This document shows positions 1 to 7,222 of a DNA stretch of 18,471 nt, in pieces. The stretch covers positions 37,495 through 55,965 of the forward strand of contig DIZY01000050.1 in assembly GCA_002428055.1 (NCBI GenBank). The letters run 5' to 3'. Position 1 is the stretch's first letter. Each line of letters begins with the position of its first letter. Origin of the DNA: Helicobacteraceae bacterium UBA6016 (GTDB lineage: Bacteria > Campylobacterota > Campylobacteria > Campylobacterales > UBA6016). The notes below the pieces were generated by a model. It worked only from the letters and a program-made list of their open reading frames with translations. It searched no databases and was not told the origin of the DNA. A program made the position numbers and the translations under genes.

Positions 1-428
1 ACATTTGATTTTGAAAGCTCCACGATGTCACCAAACGCCTCATATACAAGAAGCGTGCTTTTTAGCTCATTCGCCGCCGCTTTTGCTACCGTGGTATCGT
101 CACCGCAAAGAGCGTCGATAAGAGGTTTTACATTGTAGCCGCCCATCATAAGACCCAGCATTCTTACGGCGTCAAGCTTGGAGATGCTCGCACACTCTTC
201 AGACCCGTCAAGGATTTTTGCCAGATACTCAGCTTTTACTTTTGCACCGTCGTCGACACCCGGATTTACTCTGCTCTCTAGCATTTCAGAGAGTTCTGCG
301 TTTGCTTTTTTCTCAGATCTTAGTAGTTGCACAAGTTCGCTTACTTGGTTTTTGTCAAGCGCCAAAGGCGGCACGCCTAGAGCGGCTCTCTCATCGCAAT
401 GTTTTTTATAGTTGTCCATAAAGCTCAT
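1..428 (-). CDS. acnB: Aconitate hydratase B (AcnB), N-terminal fragment
   Basis: Aconitase B interconverts citrate and isocitrate (and can act on 2-methylisocitrate) through a labile 4Fe-4S cluster in the cytoplasm. Only the first 142 codons lie in the window; the gene leaves through the left edge, so the catalytic cysteines are not visible. The visible part matches the N-terminal HEAT-like domain of AcnB: an opening with YKKHCDERAALGVPPLALD, then RVNPGVDDGAKVKAEYLA and GGYNVKPLIDAL, which parallel ERAAEGIAPKPLD, RVPPGVDEAAYVKAGFLA and GGYNIHPLIDAL of the E. coli enzyme. The start at 428 is supported by AAGGAG at 436-441, 7 nt upstream. Divergent from the SUI1-like gene. Together with the nearby sdhABE genes it points to TCA-cycle function, forward or reductive; direction cannot be told from the sequence. 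Confidence 0.93.
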   Translation of the reverse strand, partial: MSFMDNYKKHCDERAALGVPPLALDKNQVSELVQLLRSEKKANAELSEMLESRVNPGVDDGAKVKAEYLAKILDGSEECASISKLDAVRMLGLMMGGYNVKPLIDALCGDDTTVAKAAANELKSTLLVYEAFGDIVELSKSN

Positions 429-459
429 ACTGAAGCTCCTTATTTTTTTGGTTTTGGTA

Positions 460-465
460 ATATTA
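460..465 (-). promoter_or_regulatory. Probable -10 element of the acnB promoter
   Basis: The minus strand reads TAATAT here, about 32 nt before the acnB start, inside an extremely T/A-rich stretch. No good -35 is visible, which is usual for sigma-70 promoters of Campylobacterota. The 429-566 gap also holds ATTATA at 531-536 (TATAAT on the minus strand, TATATG on the plus strand at 533-538), which could serve either divergent gene. Confidence 0.4.
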
Positions 466-566
466 GCTTTTTTTGAATCTTTTTAAAACAATAGTGTTTC
501 AAAAAGTAATCTTTTTTTCACGCAAAAAACATTATATGTTACTTTTTTACCCATAAGGAGCAAAAC

Positions 567-914
567 TTGCGATTTAAACTAGAAGGACTACAAAGTTCCG
601 CCAATACAATAGACACAATATGTAAAAAATGCGGCGAACTACAAAGCGAATGTATCTGCGATGCCAAAGGCGAAACAAAAGCCAAAAATGAATACCAAAT
701 AGCGCTATCTATGGAAAAAAGAAACGGCAAGCCTGTAACACTAGCGGGAATTTTTTATCTTGACGAAAAAGAGGCAAAAGAGCTACTAACCAAACTCAAA
801 AAATCACTAGCTGTCGGCGGTACGATAAAAGACGGAAAATTGGAGTTTCAAGGGGAGCATAGAGATAGACTGCGAGAGCTTCTTAAAAAAGATGGATTTA
901 AGGTAAAAAACTAA
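567..914 (+). CDS. SUI1/YciH-type translation initiation factor homologue
   Basis: A 115-residue protein whose C-terminal two-thirds is an eIF1/SUI1 fold (motifs KRNGKPVTLAGIF, AVGGTIKDGKLEFQGEHRDRL at residues 50-100, as in bacterial YciH). In bacteria these proteins are thought to influence start-codon or initiator-tRNA discrimination; the precise role is uncertain. The N-terminus carries a cysteine set CKKC-x6-CIC (C19, C22, C29, C31) that looks like a small zinc-binding knuckle. Start is TTG at 567, backed by AAGGAG at 555-560 with 6 nt spacing. Its stop overlaps the convergent thiL stop by 4 nt (CTAA at 911-914). Confidence 0.87.
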   Translation: MRFKLEGLQSSANTIDTICKKCGELQSECICDAKGETKAKNEYQIALSMEKRNGKPVTLAGIFYLDEKEAKELLTKLKKSLAVGGTIKDGKLEFQGEHRDRLRELLKKDGFKVKN

Positions 915-1732
915 AAATGCCACTCTTTGCACCCGCACACAAAAGAGCCCTTGACCGCTCTAGCAAATACCGTTATTTTGGTCTTTGCCTTCTTTGATAT
1001 TTCCATTATTTTCGGCAAATCCGCCTCGTCAAATCCAAAAAGCAGCTCATACTCCTCGCCGCTACACGCCGCATCTTTTGAGATAGCTTTTAAAAACTCA
1101 TACCCTACCCCGTTTATCTCGCTCACTCTCTCAAGCTCTTTGTGTAGTCCGTCCGAGATGTCCATGCAAAAGCTCATATATTCCGCCGCCTCATACATGA
1201 AGGCGTCACGGAGTTTTGGGGCGTAAAATTTGGAGTTTGACGACACGCTTTCACCCGCAAAAAGGGCGTTCAAATCCCGCAGGGATGAGCCTAGCGTACC
1301 TGTGTATGCGAGCAACTGCCCTTTTTTTAGCCCTTTTCTATATATAGGTTTGTCGGTCTTGGAAATTATTGTGATTGATAGGTCTAGCTTTGTGTTGGCT
1401 ATCGTGTCGCCGCCTATTATCTGTATGTTGTATTTTCGAGCCGCTTTTTTGAGTCCTTTTTGAAGCTGCAATATTTCGGCTTCGCTCATCGAAGGGGGAA
1501 TTGCAGCGGTAATTAGCGCATATAGCGGCACGGCATTCATCGATACGGCATCCGAGATATTTACGAGCATTGCTTTGTTACCTATCTGCTCATAATTCAT
1601 CCACTCTTTTTTAAAGTGTACATTTTCAAAAAAAGCGTCTTGCGAATATACGAAGCCGTCTATATAAGCCCCGTCATCGCCGATGATTTTGGAATTTGAG
1701 ATGTTTTTGATAAAAAATTTTTCTTTATTCAT
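911..1732 (-). CDS. thiL: Thiamine-monophosphate kinase ThiL
   Basis: Phosphorylates thiamine monophosphate to thiamine diphosphate with ATP, the last step of cofactor synthesis, in the cytoplasm. At 273 residues it is shorter than the E. coli enzyme (about 325), but the PurM/ThiL landmarks are there in order: GDDGA (18-22) for Mg-ATP binding, NISDAVSMNAVPLY, IIGGDT, MDISDGL in the middle, and GEEYELLF near the C-terminus (GEDYELLF in most homologues). Start ATG at 1732; the upstream RBS is weak (GAAAG). It is read towards the SUI1-like gene and the two stop codons share bases. No other thiamine gene is adjacent. Confidence 0.9.
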   Translation of the reverse strand: MNKEKFFIKNISNSKIIGDDGAYIDGFVYSQDAFFENVHFKKEWMNYEQIGNKAMLVNISDAVSMNAVPLYALITAAIPPSMSEAEILQLQKGLKKAARKYNIQIIGGDTIANTKLDLSITIISKTDKPIYRKGLKKGQLLAYTGTLGSSLRDLNALFAGESVSSNSKFYAPKLRDAFMYEAAEYMSFCMDISDGLHKELERVSEINGVGYEFLKAISKDAACSGEEYELLFGFDEADLPKIMEISKKAKTKITVFARAVKGSFVCGCKEWHF

Positions 1733-1822
1733 TATTCACTTTCTATGTGCTTTTTGGTAACACTCTAACGCTTCGCCTAAAAACTACGCATTTTTGAGTC
1801 CGAGTTTAAAAATATTAGATGA

Positions 1823-1828
1823 TATAAT
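1823..1828 (+). promoter_or_regulatory. -10 element of the sdhABE promoter
   Basis: A perfect TATAAT lies 36 nt before the sdhA start, preceded by an A/T-rich run (GTTTAAAAATATTA) instead of a spaced -35 hexamer, the usual form in Campylobacterota. The sdhA ribosome-binding site is AGAGG at 1855-1859, 5 nt from the ATG at 1865. Confidence 0.6.
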
Positions 1829-1864
1829 CGCCCTAGCTCAATATGCTAACGGATAGAGGTTTAA

Positions 1865-3571
1865 ATGGATATAAAAATCGAAAAATACGATGCCGTCATC
1901 GTAGGCGCTGGTCTTGCTGGATGCGCAGCGGCAAGAGAGTGCCAAAAAGCCGGACTAAAGACTATAGTGCTTACAAAGCTTCACCCGCTTAGAAGTCACT
2001 CAGGTGCGGCGCAAGGCGGTATTAATGCGGCGTTAAACGAGGAAGACACTAGCCTTCACGAGTTTGACACGGTAAAAGGAAGCGACTATATCGGCGACCA
2101 AGACGCTATAGAGCTAATGTGCAAAAGCGCACCGGAGACTATTCGATGGATAGAAAGAATGGGCGCCGTATTTTCCAGAACGGATGAGGGTAAAATAGCC
2201 CAAAGACCTTTCGGCGGACAATCAAAGCCTAGGGCTTGTTATGCAAAAGATAGAACTGGTCTAACACTGCTTCAAACCATATACGAACAAGCGCACAGAG
2301 AAGGCGTTGTGTTTATGGATGAGTGGTATGTGTGCGACATCGTCTACAAAGACTCCAAAGTCAGCGGCGTAGTAGCTTACAATCTTAGAGATATGGAATT
2401 TAGACTATTTAACGCCAAAGCGGTAATGTTCGCAACGGGCGGCTACGCAAGGTCTTTCAAAATAAACTCAAACGCTCTTGCAAACACGGGAGACGGTCTA
2501 TCTATCGTAGCTAGACACGGTCTTCCGCTTGAAGATATGGAGTTTGTGCAGTTTCATCCGACGGGTCTTTCCGGCACGGGGATACTCATATCCGAAGCGG
2601 CTAGAGGCGAAGGCGGCATACTGTACAACAGCCTCGGCGAAAGATTTATGTCCAAATATGCTCCTCAAAAAATGGAGTTGGCATCAAGGGATGTCGTAAG
2701 TCGTGCGATAACAAAAGAGGTGATGGAAGGCAGAGGCGTAGGCCCAAACAAGGACTCTGTGCACATCGACCTTACACACCTAGGTGAAGATGTTATCAAT
2801 GCAAAACTTCCTGAGCTTCGTGACCTTGCTATCACATTCCTCGGACTTGACATGGTCAAAGAGCCTATCCTTATCCAAGCGACGGCGCACTACTCAATGG
2901 GCGGCATACCGACAGACATCGGCGGGCATGTCAAAAAAACTCCGACCGAACTAGTAGAAGGCTTCTATGCGGCGGGCGAATGTGCTTGCGTAAGCGTTCA
3001 TGGAGCAAACAGACTTGGCGCAAACTCTGTACTTGAAGCGCTATTTTTCGGCAGACATGTAGGTCAGCAAATTGCGGCGGAAGCTGGCAAAATATCTTTT
3101 AGAGCCGTAAAAGCAGATGATGCAAAAGCGGCGATTGAGAGCGTACAAGGCGTACTTCACTCACAAGGGCAAGAGAGCGTTACGAAGCTTAGAAATGAAC
3201 TTCAAGAGAGTATGACACTAAATGCGGGTGTATTTAGGACGCAAAAAACGCTTGAAGAGCAAAAAGAGATACTTAAAGAGTTGAGAAAAAGATACAAAAA
3301 TATCGCCATCTCTGATAAGTCAAAAACTTTTAATACAGAACTACAAGAGGCAATAGAGCTTGGGCATATGCTTGACTTCTCCGCATTCATCGTAGAAGGT
3401 GCACTAAATAGAAAAGAGAGTCGTGGTGCGCATTTTAGAGAGGACTACACCGAAAGAGATGACGAAAACTTCCTAAAACACACATTTGCATATATGCAAG
3501 GTGACGACATAAAGCTAGAGCTAGCTCCCGTAAAACTCGGAAAATTCGCTCCTGAGACCAGAAGTTATTAA
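1865..3571 (+). CDS. sdhA: Succinate dehydrogenase/fumarate reductase flavoprotein (type E, no Tat signal)
   Basis: The FAD subunit interconverts fumarate and succinate. The 568-residue protein shows the Rossmann start VIVGAGLAGC (G14, G16, G19), the covalent-FAD loop RSHSGAAQGG with H45, the active-site stretch FVQFHPTGL, the capping-domain/catalytic segment ISEAARGEGG, the HYSMGG motif and the RLGANSVLEALFFGR FAD-binding segment, then a helical C-terminal domain. The N-terminus goes straight into the dinucleotide fold, with no twin-arginine signal. It therefore differs from the periplasmic methylmenaquinol:fumarate reductase MfrA of Campylobacter/Wolinella and should face the cytoplasm. First gene of an operon with sdhB (15-nt gap) and sdhE. 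In autotrophic relatives this complex is proposed to serve as fumarate reductase in the reductive TCA cycle; direction here is inference. Confidence 0.93.
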   Translation: MDIKIEKYDAVIVGAGLAGCAAARECQKAGLKTIVLTKLHPLRSHSGAAQGGINAALNEEDTSLHEFDTVKGSDYIGDQDAIELMCKSAPETIRWIERMGAVFSRTDEGKIAQRPFGGQSKPRACYAKDRTGLTLLQTIYEQAHREGVVFMDEWYVCDIVYKDSKVSGVVAYNLRDMEFRLFNAKAVMFATGGYARSFKINSNALANTGDGLSIVARHGLPLEDMEFVQFHPTGLSGTGILISEAARGEGGILYNSLGERFMSKYAPQKMELASRDVVSRAITKEVMEGRGVGPNKDSVHIDLTHLGEDVINAKLPELRDLAITFLGLDMVKEPILIQATAHYSMGGIPTDIGGHVKKTPTELVEGFYAAGECACVSVHGANRLGANSVLEALFFGRHVGQQIAAEAGKISFRAVKADDAKAAIESVQGVLHSQGQESVTKLRNELQESMTLNAGVFRTQKTLEEQKEILKELRKRYKNIAISDKSKTFNTELQEAIELGHMLDFSAFIVEGALNRKESRGAHFREDYTERDDENFLKHTFAYMQGDDIKLELAPVKLGKFAPETRSY

Positions 3572-3586
3572 GTAAAAGGCGTAAAA

Positions 3587-4567
3587 ATGTTTGAGTCAAA
3601 ATCAAAAAAGGTAACATTCAAGGTCTTTAGGTTCAACTCCGAGACCGACTATCTACCTGTATACAAAACATACGAAATGGTAGTCGAAAGCCACGAAGTG
3701 GTGCTGGATATTCTCAATAGAATCAAATGGGATATAGACGGCTCGCTTAGCTATAGAAGAAGCTGTAGACACGGTATTTGCGGAAGCTGTGCCGTCAAAG
3801 TAAACCAAAAAGGCGTACTTGCGTGCAAGCAAAACCTGTTTGAGCTAATCGAGATATTTGGCGAAGAGCTGACTATCGAGCCGCAAAATATCAAAAGAGC
3901 AATCAAAGACCTTATCATCGACAAAGCTGACTTCTGGGGCAAATACGACGCAGTAGAGCCGTATTTAGTCGCCGAAATAGACGAGCATCCGACAAGCGAA
4001 AATATCGTGTCGCACCATAGTGCCGAAAAAATCGATGAAGCAGACTACTGTATCCAGTGCGGTTCATGCTACTACTCATGCCCGTCGGTCGCTTACAACG
4101 AAAACTTCCTAGGACCTGCAGCGCTAGCCAAGACTTATAGGTTTACAAGCGATGAAAGAGACTCGGCAAAAACAGAGAGACTTACGAATGTGAACGAAAT
4201 GGGCAAAGGCGTATGGGATTGCGTCAAATGCTTTGAGTGCGCTCAAGTGTGCCCAAAAGGCGTTGACCCGATAGGCAAAATAACAAGACTTCACACTCAG
4301 ATATTCGCCGAAAATCTGGCTGAAAGCAATGTAGCCACAAGACACGCAGTGGGCTTCAAGCACTCTATAGAAAAACACGGACTTCTTGACGAGGGCGAAC
4401 TGGTGCGATACTCAGAGGGCAATATAGGCGTTATGAAGCATCTGCCCGAAGCGTTTGATATGCTAGTTCACGGCAAAATAGTACTTCCGTGGGATATGCC
4501 AAAATCTGAAAATCTTGACGAGATAAAAACTCTCGTTGATAGCTCTTCTACACAAAAGTTTGATTAG
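3587..4567 (+). CDS. sdhB: Succinate dehydrogenase/fumarate reductase iron-sulfur subunit
   Basis: A 326-residue electron-transfer subunit linking the flavoprotein to the membrane-side subunit. The N-terminal ferredoxin domain carries the 2Fe-2S ligands C60, C65, C68 and C80 (SCRHGICGSC ... LAC). The C-terminal domain has C155-x2-C158-x2-C161-x3-C165-P, an ordinary 4Fe-4S motif, and a second set C212-x2-C215-x2-C218-x3-C222-P. In classical SdhB/FrdB the second set has only three cysteines and holds a 3Fe-4S centre. The fourth cysteine here predicts a 4Fe-4S cluster, as known for archaeal-type (type E) enzymes. About 80 residues extend past the last cluster. Starts 15 nt after sdhA. Confidence 0.93.
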   Translation: MFESKSKKVTFKVFRFNSETDYLPVYKTYEMVVESHEVVLDILNRIKWDIDGSLSYRRSCRHGICGSCAVKVNQKGVLACKQNLFELIEIFGEELTIEPQNIKRAIKDLIIDKADFWGKYDAVEPYLVAEIDEHPTSENIVSHHSAEKIDEADYCIQCGSCYYSCPSVAYNENFLGPAALAKTYRFTSDERDSAKTERLTNVNEMGKGVWDCVKCFECAQVCPKGVDPIGKITRLHTQIFAENLAESNVATRHAVGFKHSIEKHGLLDEGELVRYSEGNIGVMKHLPEAFDMLVHGKIVLPWDMPKSENLDEIKTLVDSSSTQKFD

Positions 4568-4577
4568 GAATATGGAC

Positions 4578-5459
4578 ATGACAGGACTAAAATACGCTCT
4601 ATTTACAGGTTGTACCGCTAAAAATTCGACGCCTGAGCTTATGAAATCTACAGAAGCAATAGCAAAAAAATTAGGGATAGAACTAATCGAACTAAAAGAG
4701 GCTTCTTGTTGCGGGGCTTCACATCTTCAAGACTTTGACGAGTTTTTGTCCCTAGTACTCAATGCTAGAAATATCTGCTATGCCGAAAAACTAGGCCTTG
4801 ACCTTGTGACGATATGCAACACTTGCAACCTAAATCTGCTCATAGCCGACCAAAAGCTAAAAGCGGACGCAGACTTAAGACGAAGAGTCAATGAAAAACT
4901 AGCAGAAGTTGGACTAGAGTACAAAGGCACAAGCAGGGTAAGACACTTCTTGTATGTGCTTATAGAAGATTTTGGGATGGAAAAACTAGAGGAGATGGTA
5001 GAAAAACCGCTTGACGGTTTCAATATTGCCCCATTCTACGGTTGCCACAACATCAGACCCGCAAGCACACAAAATGCGGCAAACGGCAAAGAAGACCCTT
5101 ATAGGCCGACATCACTAGAGAGGGTAATAGCTGCAATAGGCGGTAATGCGGTAGAGTACGCTTCAAAAAACAAATGTTGCGGATTTCATGCAGACCTCCA
5201 AGCGCCAAAGACCTCTACAATGCTAACGGCAAATGCACTTGTAGACGCAATGGATAATAATGCCGACATGATAGTGACACCTTGCCCTCTATGTCATTTA
5301 AATATGGATATTAAACAAAAAGCCTCATCAAAGGCGATAGGCAGAGAGATTCATCTTCCGATTTTGCACCTTCCGCAGGCAATAGGTCTAGCGCTAGGTC
5401 TTAGCACGGAAGAGCTCGGACTAAAGCATAATATCGTAAAACCCGCTTTTGCACTCTAA
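4578..5459 (+). CDS. sdhE: Succinate dehydrogenase/fumarate reductase subunit E (CCG-domain, heterodisulfide-reductase-B-like)
   Basis: Replaces the haem-binding membrane anchors of classical enzymes. The 293-residue protein has two complete cysteine-rich (CCG) domains. The first has C12, C44-C45 and C80-x2-C83 (GCTAKN, SCCGASH, CNTC). The second has C156, C200-C201 and C236-x2-C239 (GCHNIRP, KCCGFH, CPLC). These match the HdrB/SdhE/GlpC/LutA family pattern that can hold an unusual 4Fe-4S cluster and zinc. There is no clear transmembrane helix, so any membrane contact would be peripheral, through amphipathic segments. An upstream start (4536) would overlap sdhB by 32 nt. The start at 4578 is preferred because AGGAA at 4566-4570 sits 7 nt before it; ATG at 4572 is the alternative. 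Confidence 0.9.
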   Translation: MTGLKYALFTGCTAKNSTPELMKSTEAIAKKLGIELIELKEASCCGASHLQDFDEFLSLVLNARNICYAEKLGLDLVTICNTCNLNLLIADQKLKADADLRRRVNEKLAEVGLEYKGTSRVRHFLYVLIEDFGMEKLEEMVEKPLDGFNIAPFYGCHNIRPASTQNAANGKEDPYRPTSLERVIAAIGGNAVEYASKNKCCGFHADLQAPKTSTMLTANALVDAMDNNADMIVTPCPLCHLNMDIKQKASSKAIGREIHLPILHLPQAIGLALGLSTEELGLKHNIVKPAFAL

Positions 5460-5469
5460 TCTACAATAT

Positions 5470-5505
5470 ACCGCCGACACGATAGTTGCTCGGCGGTAAT
5501 TTTTT
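5470..5505 (+). terminator. Intrinsic terminator of the sdhABE operon
   Basis: A perfect 8-bp inverted repeat, ACCGCCGA (5470-5477) and TCGGCGGT (5490-5497), with a 12-nt loop, is followed after two A residues by six T residues (5500-5505). It begins 11 nt after the sdhE stop and separates this operon from the response-regulator gene. Confidence 0.9.
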
Positions 5506-5532
5506 ATACACCGCAAATCAAAAATAATTTGC

Positions 5533-5538
5533 TAAGAT
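5533..5538 (+). promoter_or_regulatory. Possible -10 element of the response-regulator gene
   Basis: TAAGAT lies 24 nt before the ATG at 5563, downstream of the sdhE terminator, so the gene needs its own promoter. No -35 is seen. A weak AGG at 5551-5553 could act in ribosome binding. Confidence 0.35.
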
Positions 5539-5562
5539 ACAACAAAAAATAGGTTTGCTAGT

Positions 5563-6138
5563 ATGAAGAAATTGGAAGAGTTGACGGTTCTTGTCGTTGA
5601 TGACAGCGTAACAATAAGAAAAATCATAACAACCAATCTTCAAAAACTAGGGATAACAAAAATATTTCAGGCAAAAAGCGGCGACGAGGGTTACGGTAGC
5701 GCCAAAACAAATAAAATCGACATCATACTGACAGACCATAATATGGCAGGAATGAACGGTCTTGGCATGGTTACAAGACTAAGAAATGACCCAAAAACGG
5801 AAAATATTTTTATTATTGCGGTATCTAGCGAGTTTGACGCAAAACTAAAAGATGAATACGGCAGACTCGGCGTATTCCAATTTATACACAAACCATTTAA
5901 TCAAACAGAGTTTAATAACGCTCTTTTGGCATATCTAAAATCAGAGGACAAAAATGGAGCAGAGTGGGAGAAGCCTGCTCCGTCCGAGCTGAAAGAGCTT
6001 CTAAAAAATGGCGATTTTGCAGTTTCTTGCCAAGGTCAAAATCTAGAATTTGACTTTGGCATACAAAAACTAGTTATAGAACTAAAAGATATAGCCGACA
6101 AAGGCAAGCTATACAATATGATAGAGCTTAAAGACTAA
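5563..6138 (+). CDS. CheY-like response regulator with unassigned C-terminal extension
   Basis: A 191-residue protein. Residues 5-125 form a receiver domain: acidic pair D13-D14, phospho-acceptor D58 in the segment TDHNMAGMNG, switch residue S88 and conserved K110 followed by P111. Signal input would be phosphotransfer from a histidine kinase; the output is unknown. Residues about 130-191 form a short tail (starting after KSEDKNGAEWEKP) that is not a recognisable DNA-binding or enzymatic output domain; it contains SELKELLKNGDF and a charged C-terminus. Stand-alone receivers with small tails are common in chemotaxis, but no che gene is adjacent. The gene follows the sdh terminator and overlaps the convergent exonuclease gene by 4 nt (6135-6138). 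Confidence 0.85.
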   Translation: MKKLEELTVLVVDDSVTIRKIITTNLQKLGITKIFQAKSGDEGYGSAKTNKIDIILTDHNMAGMNGLGMVTRLRNDPKTENIFIIAVSSEFDAKLKDEYGRLGVFQFIHKPFNQTEFNNALLAYLKSEDKNGAEWEKPAPSELKELLKNGDFAVSCQGQNLEFDFGIQKLVIELKDIADKGKLYNMIELKD

Positions 6139-6857
6139 AGATAATAATTTATCGTATATTCAAGGTCTTGATCGCTGTCTTGTTTGTTGTCTCTTAGCCA
6201 ACGAAGATAGGATGGGTCTTTTTTTGCAATCTCTTCAAAGCTTTCGCCTTTATGCTTGCCAAACTTCATCGTCTTAAGAAGAACGGGCGTATTTGTCAGC
6301 TCTATTAGTTTTTTATAATCCCCCGACAGCTCTATCAGATAAAACAGAAGCTTTTTGAGGATATAGATGTCAAAAAGAGCGTTATGCGGATTCATCATAT
6401 CGCCAAACTCCTCTTTTAGCCTCTTCGCTTCCTCATCATTTTCGCTTTTATAGAGCCCTAGAGAGTACCTAAGATACTGCATTGCATGGCTCTCTGAGTC
6501 TATCAGGTGTTTGGCGCACCTATATGTATCGATAACCAAGCCATTCCAGACAATCCCCTCTTTTGCGGCCATATCTATATCAAACTTGGCGTTATGGGCT
6601 ATAAGCACAGAGTTTGCCGTATTTAGGCTTCTTAGCAGTTTTGCACTAGGCGTGTCATCAAAAGCCGACTTATCCGCAACAACCTCTTCGGTAATTCCGT
6701 GTACGGCCATAGCCCCATATCCGATCGGAAGAGGTGGCTTACAGTAGTCTATAGAGTAGTCACATCCATCTTTTTTTAGTATGCCAAGCGCTATTTGGCA
6801 TATTCTGTCATTTTCGCCGCCGCCCGTAGTTTCGGTATCAAAAAGAAAAAAAGGCAT
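6135..6857 (-). CDS. DEDDh 3'-5' exonuclease, ExoX/DnaQ-like
   Basis: A 240-residue nuclease of the DnaQ/RNase T superfamily. Exo I is FDTETTG (D7, E9), Exo II is HNAKFDID (D93) and Exo III is PHNALFDI (H158, D163), so all five DEDDh metal-binding and catalytic residues are present. Residues about 195-240 (KFGKHKGESFEEIAKKDPSYLRWL) match the small C-terminal domain found in exodeoxyribonuclease X-like proteins. The likely role is trimming DNA 3' ends in repair rather than replicative proofreading, because there is no clamp-binding tail like that of DnaQ; this is inference. Its ATG overlaps the stop of the upstream 65-residue gene (TAATG), and there is no strong RBS, so translation is probably coupled. 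Confidence 0.87.
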   Translation of the reverse strand: MPFFLFDTETTGGGENDRICQIALGILKKDGCDYSIDYCKPPLPIGYGAMAVHGITEEVVADKSAFDDTPSAKLLRSLNTANSVLIAHNAKFDIDMAAKEGIVWNGLVIDTYRCAKHLIDSESHAMQYLRYSLGLYKSENDEEAKRLKEEFGDMMNPHNALFDIYILKKLLFYLIELSGDYKKLIELTNTPVLLKTMKFGKHKGESFEEIAKKDPSYLRWLRDNKQDSDQDLEYTINYYL

Positions 6858-7054
6858 TATCGTCTCAGTAGTTGTTCTTTTGGAAGATAACTATCGCATC
6901 CGTTTTTTGCTTTTACGACTTTATACTCTTCCGTAATCAAAAAAAGATTGCACTCATCTGTCGCATCTTTATGGTAGGCGCAGCCGATGCAAGAAGATTC
7001 ATTTTTTTTGAACATATTAAATATTTTTGAAATTTTTTGTAGTAGTGCGCTCAT
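6857..7054 (-). CDS. Small cysteine-containing protein coupled to the exonuclease (unknown function)
   Basis: I do not recognise a family. The 65-residue protein starts with a basic, hydrophobic helix (residues 1-17). It then has C22-x2-C25-x2-H28, C35 and C53, spacing that could bind zinc or an iron-sulfur cluster. The start at 7054 has AAGGAT upstream at good spacing. The stop TAA shares its last base with the exonuclease ATG, a strong sign that both are translated from one message. The role is unknown; the coupling suggests either a partner of the nuclease or simply operon packing. It is probably a real gene given its RBS and coupling. Confidence 0.7.
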   Translation of the reverse strand: MSALLQKISKIFNMFKKNESSCIGCAYHKDATDECNLFLITEEYKVVKAKNGCDSYLPKEQLLRR

Positions 7055-7222
7055 AGATTATCCTTGTAAAGCGGTATACTACCCAAAAATTGATTACGGC
7101 GTTCTAGCTAAAGGTGCTTTTTGTAGATATGAAGCGGCAATATTTTAAATAAGATTACATTTTCAAGCTATTTTAATTAAATACGATTTATAGTTGGAAA
7201 TGAAAAAGTCTAAGGATACGCT

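Noticed and set aside
178..421. Two plus-strand open frames at the left edge
   Set aside because: They lie antisense to acnB, whose N-terminal sequence is recognisable; neither resembles a protein.
4536..4577. Longer N-terminus for sdhE starting at 4536
   Set aside because: It would overlap sdhB by 32 nt, lacks a ribosome-binding site and adds residues before the normal start of the first CCG domain.
7055..7222. Divergent 168-nt gap checked for RNA genes
   Set aside because: Only AT-rich promoter-like DNA is seen; no hairpin-rich or tRNA-like structure could be read.
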